This document shows positions 57,716 to 64,000 of a DNA stretch of 64,000 nt, piece after piece. The position numbers and the translations under genes are program-made. The stretch is from Agrypnia vestita. Its lineage: Eukaryota; Arthropoda; Insecta; Trichoptera; Phryganeidae. The number at the start of each line of letters is the position of its first letter. Positions within the stretch are counted from its first letter, which is position 1. The notes below the pieces were generated by a model. That model saw only the letters and a list, made by a program, of their open reading frames with translations, made no database searches and was not told where the DNA came from. The stretch covers positions 62,001-126,000 of the forward strand of contig JADDOH010023632.1 in NCBI GenBank assembly GCA_016648135.1, written 5' to 3'.

Positions 57716-58489
57716 TTATTAAATATATTTTTATGTAGAAAAAAAACGTTATTACTTTTTAATATAGGCTTTGAGATTTATGCGTCAAGCCGTGTATCTT
57801 ATTTTGGTATTTGTTCGTAGCTACTCTAGTGCTAGATCGGCTTAAACTAGTAACTACGTACCAGGCCTATACGGATTATGGAGAACAGAGTAAATCCACA
57901 TACACTACGCTACTGCTGGCCCGTATAAATTGCCTCAAAGCTACATGTTTTTTAATATCTCAGGTATTCTTTGTCAATTAAAATATTTTAGAAAGAAATC
58001 TATTAAACACACGGTTTTTAAGTAAATACTTCCAACACAATTTTTTTTAAGGAATAAAAAAAGAGTGCGAGTTATCAACCCTGTGCGCGCCGCGGGGTGC
58101 GTCGGTCGGGTGGACAGGGTAAAGGTAAAGAGGGTAAGGTGTTTATCTCGCGGGAAAGTGCATTACCCTCCGGTCTGGTTCTCCGGTCTGGGGCGGGGCG
58201 GGGTGGTGATGACCCGGAGTGAAGGCACTCGGGGGTCGACAACACCGGCCCGGGTTGAAATATTATTTGTTTACAAACAATTTGCAGATAGAGATTTATT
58301 TACCCTTAGCATCGTATAACTTTGCAAAATCAATACAAATACATTTTCACCACCGGACAATCTTTTATTCCCAATTGCTACACGACGCTACGGATTATAA
58401 GAATTACTTTACGTATCGCTAACATCGATCTTTATGACTGTGGAGTAGTAGATATTATAAAGGAAGGATCACTGAGATGTTAGCGAAAA
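57716..58489. other. GC-rich patch, no gene called
   Basis: 58070-58260 is GC-rich with plus-strand frames but no domain; otherwise AT-rich. Confidence 0.35.
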
Positions 58490-58668
58490 TAGCTTGCAGA
58501 AAATATTCCATGAAAATGTAGGCAGGAGGAACAGAGGACTTCCGCGAATAACCTGGCACCGTTAGATTAACTAAATATTGGAGGATGAACCTGTAAAAAG
58601 CTTCAACAACCGATGAGTTGGCGTTTTATCCTCTGCCCATCCCTGCGTGGAAACAGCGCAATACTTAT
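58490..58668 (+). mobile_element. LINE remnant, degenerate ORF2 tail
   Basis: Across frames: GLPRITWHR, ILEDEPVKSFNNR and a WRFILCPSLRGN-like end, the same order as the other tails (GRPR-TW, ILED-PVRSLNNR, terminal GET). Heavily decayed. Confidence 0.55.
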
Positions 58669-60061
58669 AAATATACGCAAAGTTTTTTCAATTACTAAAT
58701 GATGTAAATATATTTTTCTGGAAATGTACCGCTTATATTAACATTCTTTTGTGCGTCACTATAAGAAACAAAAACCTCTTTGTATTCAGAATACGATTCT
58801 ACGTCACACAGATATTAAGACGCTGTGGTGGTCGAGCCGGCATCACCAATCAGAGGCTCGATGCGACTAACTAGGTCCCGGTTGCCCGCAAGTATAACCA
58901 CTCTTTTGCTGACTGCCGTAGACATAGCACGCATTACTTTCTGGTTCAACGCAAACTCTGTAACTTTGTGTCAATAAATTACCACTGTTAAATAAAGTTC
59001 GTGAGTATAAATAAATACCTATCTATCCTGTATGCATGTATGTATCCCATCCATCTTACCTATCATGTCTCTGTTGACACATCTCACGCACTATATACTC
59101 ATACCGTGTCATGTATAAAGATAGGAAGGATTAGGCTTCATGGTCTGTTGTAGCATTAAAGTTTTTTGTAAAGATGTTATTTTAGATTTTTAATTATTTT
59201 TTTTTATTTTCAATGCAATTTTTATTTTCTAAACATTAAACTTTTTCTGGTAAATTAGAAAAAATCGGAACTTCATCTAAATATTTGGAACTTTTGAAAG
59301 GCATATTTGTTATGAGACACATCTACCATTGTACTAAAATTAACAATGGTGTTTAATCTTGTGATAATGATTAGTTTTTGAAGTAACTCTTTCTTTTTAA
59401 TCTTTATCTAATCTTTTTATATGTTTGTGTATTTAGATGATTTTTTAAAAATATTTAACATTAAATAAATTAATAAACTCTTTGTTGAGATTGCATTATG
59501 TATTGAATCTCGTTTATCATTCATCCTGCATCAGGTAGTAGTATATACTGTGAAAGAAGCTATTTACTTCAATGATCAATCAGTGTGTTTACTTAACAAG
59601 GTATTGATTTACCTTAAATCTATATACTGAATAATAAGTAATTATATAATAAGTATTAACCTAATATAATAAGTAATTAACCTTTTTTAAACTAAAAAAT
59701 ATATATTTATTTGGAATATCATATTGAGGCTTATAATACGGGCTTGCCAGGCAACTTTCCCCCGCTTTCTTCTTACCGGACAAAGCTAGAGAATGGTCTT
59801 TTGATTGTGGTCGATCTACAGCAAATATTATATGTATTATAAGAGAGTATTTTCAAATTGTTTAATAAAATCTGAAAATACTTTCTCAGACTCTTTTGCT
59901 TCGAGTTTTCTAGACCGTTATGTCGCTGATAATGGATATTGCAATGAAATCCGTGTAGTACGAAACGAGAAAGATCGAAGACACGCGACAAAATAGGAGA
60001 ATAGTCAAATCTTTGACTAATTAATATAATTAATATAAATTAACTTTGTTTAAACCACTTA
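58669..60061. other. No gene seen
   Basis: AT-rich with no recognised domain. The overlapping plus and minus frames at 59773-59996 are unconvincing. Confidence 0.4.
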
Positions 60062-60598
60062 TTTATTGAAAAAAATCAACATGTTTCAAAGCCAATGGCT
60101 TCTTCATCAGGAAAACAAAAATAAAATTTAAAAATCGAAGTATAGATCAAAAGTTATATATGGAAAATAATAATATAAAGTACCTAATTAACATGAAAAT
60201 AAATTTAAAAGATAACTATTTGCAAAAAGGACCTGATTATTTATAATATTCAATTTACTATTTACACTCTTTCTTATTTCCAAAATTTCTAATTTATCAA
60301 ATTGTGATTCTGTATAATTTGTATGTAAAATTTGTAAACCCTTATTAATATCAAAAGAATGACCCGTAGCCAAAAGATGGTTAGCAAATTCAGAATAATT
60401 ATTACTATTTAAACACCTTAAGTGTTCTTTAATTCTAATTTCAAAATTTCTACACGTTTTTCCTATATAAAAATAATCACAATCATTACAAATTAATTTA
60501 TAAACACCCGATTTTTTTTAAAAATTATCCTTATCTTTATTATTTAATATGTATTTTTTTAATTTATTATTAGTATAAAAAGCTGGTTGAATAACATT
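60062..60598 (-). mobile_element. Penelope-like element, GIY-YIG endonuclease end, 5'-truncated
   Basis: The minus strand encodes SGVYKLICNDCDYFYIGKTC, then RNFEIRIKEHLRCLNSNNYS, EFANHLLATGHSF, LQILHTNY, KLEILEIRK and a final LN-Q-like block before the stop at 60188-60190. GVYKL-C--C---YIGKT-R---R--EH...S--A-H----GH is the GIY-YIG domain of Penelope retroelements with its CCHH-like Cys/His signature. The frame breaks in an A-run just upstream of SGVY. No RT domain is present. The 3' non-coding part includes a hammerhead-like core. Confidence 0.88.
60083..60110 (-). ncRNA. Hammerhead-ribozyme-like core in the Penelope 3' region
   Basis: On the minus strand CTGATGA is followed by a stem (GAAGCC/GGCTTT, loop ATT) and then GAAAC. 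This is the invariant CUGAUGA-stem II-GAAA core. ACATGTT follows, a possible very short helix III. Helix I pairing is poor, so activity is doubtful. Hammerheads in Penelope-like elements are described in the literature; whether this copy cleaves is unknown. Confidence 0.45.
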
Positions 60599-60599
60599 T

Positions 60600-62019
60600 G
60601 AAAAAAAAAAAAAATCTTTGACTGTTTGACACTGCTATTCAACCCATCGTAGCAAGTACCCCGTACGCTTGCTACAGCGATCCAAAATATGAAAAAAAAA
60701 ATATGGAAAAATATCGAGTTACCACAAATACGTGTATCTATTTTCGTCGGTGTGTGGTACGAGAGTGTCGGGTTATGCGCGAGCGCTGGCTCTGCATAAC
60801 TGTACATTCATGTACTACTCACCACTGGCCACAGGTTGTTAGAATAGCGTAATATGCTTTTGATTTTTAAGGTTTTACTACAACATAACGCTGAATACAA
60901 CTTTACGATTATTATTACCAATTACGGCTGCCACTGCAACGGCGCGGCGGTGAGGCTGCGGGCTGAGGGCGGCTCGGAGGGAAAGGGAAACGAGCAGCCC
61001 GCCTCTCCCGTGTCCCACCCCTTTCTACCCCGCCCCCGCCGGGGCCAGTCGGGCACATTCACTTTTAACCTCCGGCTGTAGTTTAAGGTCAAAGCGGCAG
61101 TTCTATTGGCCGTACAAAACTACGTTAAATGATAGAGAAGATTCAGCGATTCTGAAGATTAAATAATTCTGAAGAACTTGCAGGCTCTGTGAGAATTCTC
61201 TTCAGAGAAAGAGTAATTTGAATTTTTACGAGTCTTTGTTCGATGGAGATTGGCCATCTGTCTCGTGAATCTAATATAAAACGGTATCGTTGTAATAATA
61301 GGATTGTTTTAAAAATTAGTATTGTACATCCAAGAGTAAAGGTAATATTTAGCTATTGTAATTATTTTTCAAAAGAATGCATTTTCACTACTTCAAATAA
61401 TTGTTTTGTACTATTCGGCTTCTTTAAGATACATCCCCTAACTTTTTTCTCAAAGGTTACGTAAAATATATTAAACACTATAATCGTCAGTATTAATGAC
61501 AGAAAATCACCAAAAATACTTTTATAAACTTAATATTTTCATTTAAAATTGACGATTTCATACAGTAGCAAAACAATTGACTTTTTAAAAATAATATCTA
61601 CTCACTTTATGCGTGGTTATTTCAAAAAAGCGTTCATCTGTTTTACGTGGCGAAGCGACACACAAGAAAGTGAATTATGTGATATGTTTTTTTAGACTTT
61701 TACTTTTCCAACCGATCCAATAAATTTTTTACTTCCTCGAATTTGGGCTTTCTCGCCACTTGTAACGTAAGTCTCTGGTTATCGAAGCTTATCGTAGCTA
61801 AGCATACTGTTATCCTTATGGTCGGCTATTTTGTCTGAGAGATTTCGAGTATAGGCCTATAGACATGCATATTAAATGCTCCTATTTGGTTCATATTGGC
61901 TTATTTGCTTCATTTAGGGTCTTTGTTTATTTAAAACTGACTTAGAAAAATACTTTTCTTTTCAAAACATTTGACCATTTCGATATAGGTTTATCTCTTT
62001 ATTAGGATCCGTATCTAAA
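60600..62019. other. No supported gene; GC-rich patch
   Basis: 60940-61075 is GC-rich within AT-rich DNA and open on the plus strand without a domain. The rest has no repeat or gene signal. Confidence 0.35.
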
Positions 62020-62104
62020 GCCCGAATACAGTGTCAGTGATGTTTACACTGAAAATTATGCTTTTAAAGCTTTAAATCTTTAAGTATTGACTGTGTATTC
62101 GGGC
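62020..62104. mobile_element. Fold-back family F2, short internally deleted copy
   Basis: Ends GCCCGAATACAGTGTCAGTG and TTGACTGTGTATTCGGGC pair, and CACTGAAAATTAxGCTTT matches the right half of 22216-22383. About half the length of the other copy. Confidence 0.75.
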
Positions 62105-62705
62105 CTTATTTCGTCGAGCATCCTAATGAAATAAACACAATGAAATTAAATCTAATATTCTGGTAGAAAGAAAGATGAACTTGTAACTTCTCACACTATA
62201 CTCAATTATGGAAGAGTTTCACAGGAATTCTTATTAAGTTTACAATAATATTTCTTTTAATAAGTAAATAAATAATATTGCACGGATGTTGTTTTCAACA
62301 CGCCCGCTTTATTGAGGCTCTGCTATGAGGCGAACACTAGAGTACAGTAGATTGTGTACCACCCAGGCGCTAAATTTTTTTCTTGGGAAGCATTTATGAT
62401 TGACAAACTTCAGCAAAATTAAGTTAAAATGAATTACATGATATATAATTCTCTCACTAGGGTCACTGTTTAATTATAATCGTTACCTTTTACATTTAAT
62501 TATAATCATCACATCAGATCACCGCCGTATAAATTGTGTAAATCTTTGTTTTTCATTCATTGTTCCCGATACAGTTCTACAATAATTTTAGACAGATTTC
62601 TATATATTCCTAAATACTGAATAGTCTTCTTAAATTTCAACCTTTTTCCGACCATGACCAGGAGATCTCGAAATCATTCTCCGTAAAAAAAGTATACACG
62701 TTTTT

Positions 62706-62791
62706 ACGGGAGTTATTAGGTATGTCCAAAAAAACTTCTATATTCCACATAAGTAGAAAATAACAGTTTTTTTGGACATTAGAACTCCCGT
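62706..62791. repeat. 86 bp hairpin
   Basis: Outer arms ACGGGAGTT (62706-62714) and AACTCCCGT (62783-62791) and inner arms ATGTCCAAAAAAACT (62722-62736) and AGTTTTTTTGGACAT (62765-62779) are perfect reverse complements. The connecting bases differ in length. It resembles a minimal MITE or a hairpin RNA precursor; no evidence separates these. Confidence 0.8.
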
Positions 62792-64000
62792 GAATTTGAA
62801 TAAAAATTTCTGAAAAATTGGTCTTGTAGATATCTATAAGTTCGTTAACTAGTCTAATCCACCATGTGATTTAAAATGGAAATTGTTGTATACCGATATT
62901 ACAATATATCTTTTAGTTTAGTAGCGAAACATATTTCTTAATCGCTCAGCCTTCTAATGTCGTAGGCATGTCATATATCTGTTTGTATTTCTATCGCTCT
63001 CGTACTTATTTCAATTGAAATTATATTTTAACTGACCGATCTGTAATATTTTGAGGAAAGGCCGGGTTTATTGGAGGCTACATTAGTATTTTTATTGCTA
63101 TAAATTGATTTACAAAATGGATATACTTTTCATCTCTATACATACGAAAATATTTTTACCTCTACGCGAGCGTAGCGCAATGGCGCCGGCATTATGAATA
63201 TGCATTATGAATATTCCTTTAAAAACATTTAATTATTCTACTAGAGGAATGAGTGAAGTAACTGAAAAGGGGTTCTGTTTTATAAAAACGTAATGTATCG
63301 GTATTGCAACAGCGTGTTGGGTTATAACGAATTGGCGTGCACAGCACCAGAGTAACATAATATTCCCGGCATGGTTTTCGTCAGACGAACTGCACAAGGG
63401 CGTGGTACTGTCCGGCGGTAGTTGCAGGGAGGAGGGGGGCAGAATGCAGGTGGGGTGGGGGTGCGGCGGTCGTCATGGCAACCGGCGGGGAAAACGGTTC
63501 ACTGGCATGCGGCGGAAAGACGGGGACTTGATTACCAAACCAGGTCGCTCGCATTATTTCCTTATTTCATTACAGAAATATTTTTAAAAAATCTGATAAA
63601 ATTTTAGTAAGGCGTGCATGTAACGGCTCGTATTTACTGTTTAGATTTTTATTAGACTTTCTATTTGGGGATGAGGATTACGCTTCTATGAGATTCCTCA
63701 GAGATAACTCTCGACTATTGCCGTGCATTGTCACCGTGCCTTTGTAAGCTGATTGTAAGTTTAACACCAGATAAATATGCTATCTATCTTTTTAGGTGTC
63801 GTTTGTGTTCACATATCGAGTTTCGCTGTCAAATTTAAAGTGGATATTTGTATTAGTTTATGTCTACATCTACCAATGATAAGCTGATATCTGAGTTATC
63901 TCTGCTTTTACTGTTATCTCAGCTTTTAGCATTAAAAAATGCCAACCAAGCGGCGAATAAGCGGGACCTATTTAGGGGCTTTTGCTTATAAAATCGTCGT
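62792..64000. other. No supported gene; GC-rich patch
   Basis: 63370-63530 is G-rich with two overlapping plus frames and no domain. CATTATGAATAT is tandemly repeated near 63190-63212. Window ends without a recognisable feature. Confidence 0.35.

Overview
This is AT-rich eukaryotic nuclear DNA, most likely from a moth or butterfly (Lepidoptera). Pointers are an insect-type eIF1A gene, a canonical tRNA-Asp(GTC), split coding exons with GT/AG borders, many 5'-truncated non-LTR retrotransposon tails, Helitron-like repeats built from ~110-165 bp units, piggyBac-, mariner-, hAT- and PIF/Harbinger-type remnants, and a Penelope-like element. There are no operons, CRISPR arrays or phage genes. The species call is inference; no search was run.

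Only two genes are secure: eIF1A (25830-26276, +, a single uninterrupted 148-codon reading frame) and tRNA-Asp (34987-35058, +, with a T9 terminator). Less certain coding pieces come next. A two-exon gene for a small secreted protein on the minus strand pairs a signal-peptide exon (41492-41548) with a phase-matched terminal exon (36841-37161). There is also a minus-strand terminal exon at 52795-52968, a frameshifted small secreted Cys-containing protein at 56322-56614 (+), and weak exon candidates at 14532-14785, 15718-15880 and 41725-41923.

Most of the rest is repeat. 0-10 kb: LINE tails, two families of short TIR elements, Helitron-like fragments and a tRNA-derived SINE. 14-23 kb: several fold-back or TIR elements (including a TTAA-flanked 867 bp one and a TTA-flanked MITE), a mariner remnant and LINE tails. 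28-36 kb: TIR element, minisatellite, Helitron-like repeats, a perfect hairpin and a TIR element carrying 52-54 bp tandem arrays. 36-41 kb: the large intron of the putative secreted-protein gene, filled with a LINE end, a hAT end, a MITE and a SINE split by a 1,420 bp TIR element with a TACC duplication. 42-46 kb: a 1,679 bp piggyBac relic with TTAA at both ends and a TA-flanked TIR element. 46-52 kb: nested MITE/Helitron insertions, a long fold-back and a PIF/Harbinger relic. 60 kb: a Penelope-like element with a GIY-YIG domain and a hammerhead-like core.

The genes do not form a pathway. The window reads as a gene-poor region of layered transposon insertions, several with identifiable target duplications or empty-site comparisons inside the window. 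Coordinates of degenerate repeats are approximate to about 10-20 bp.
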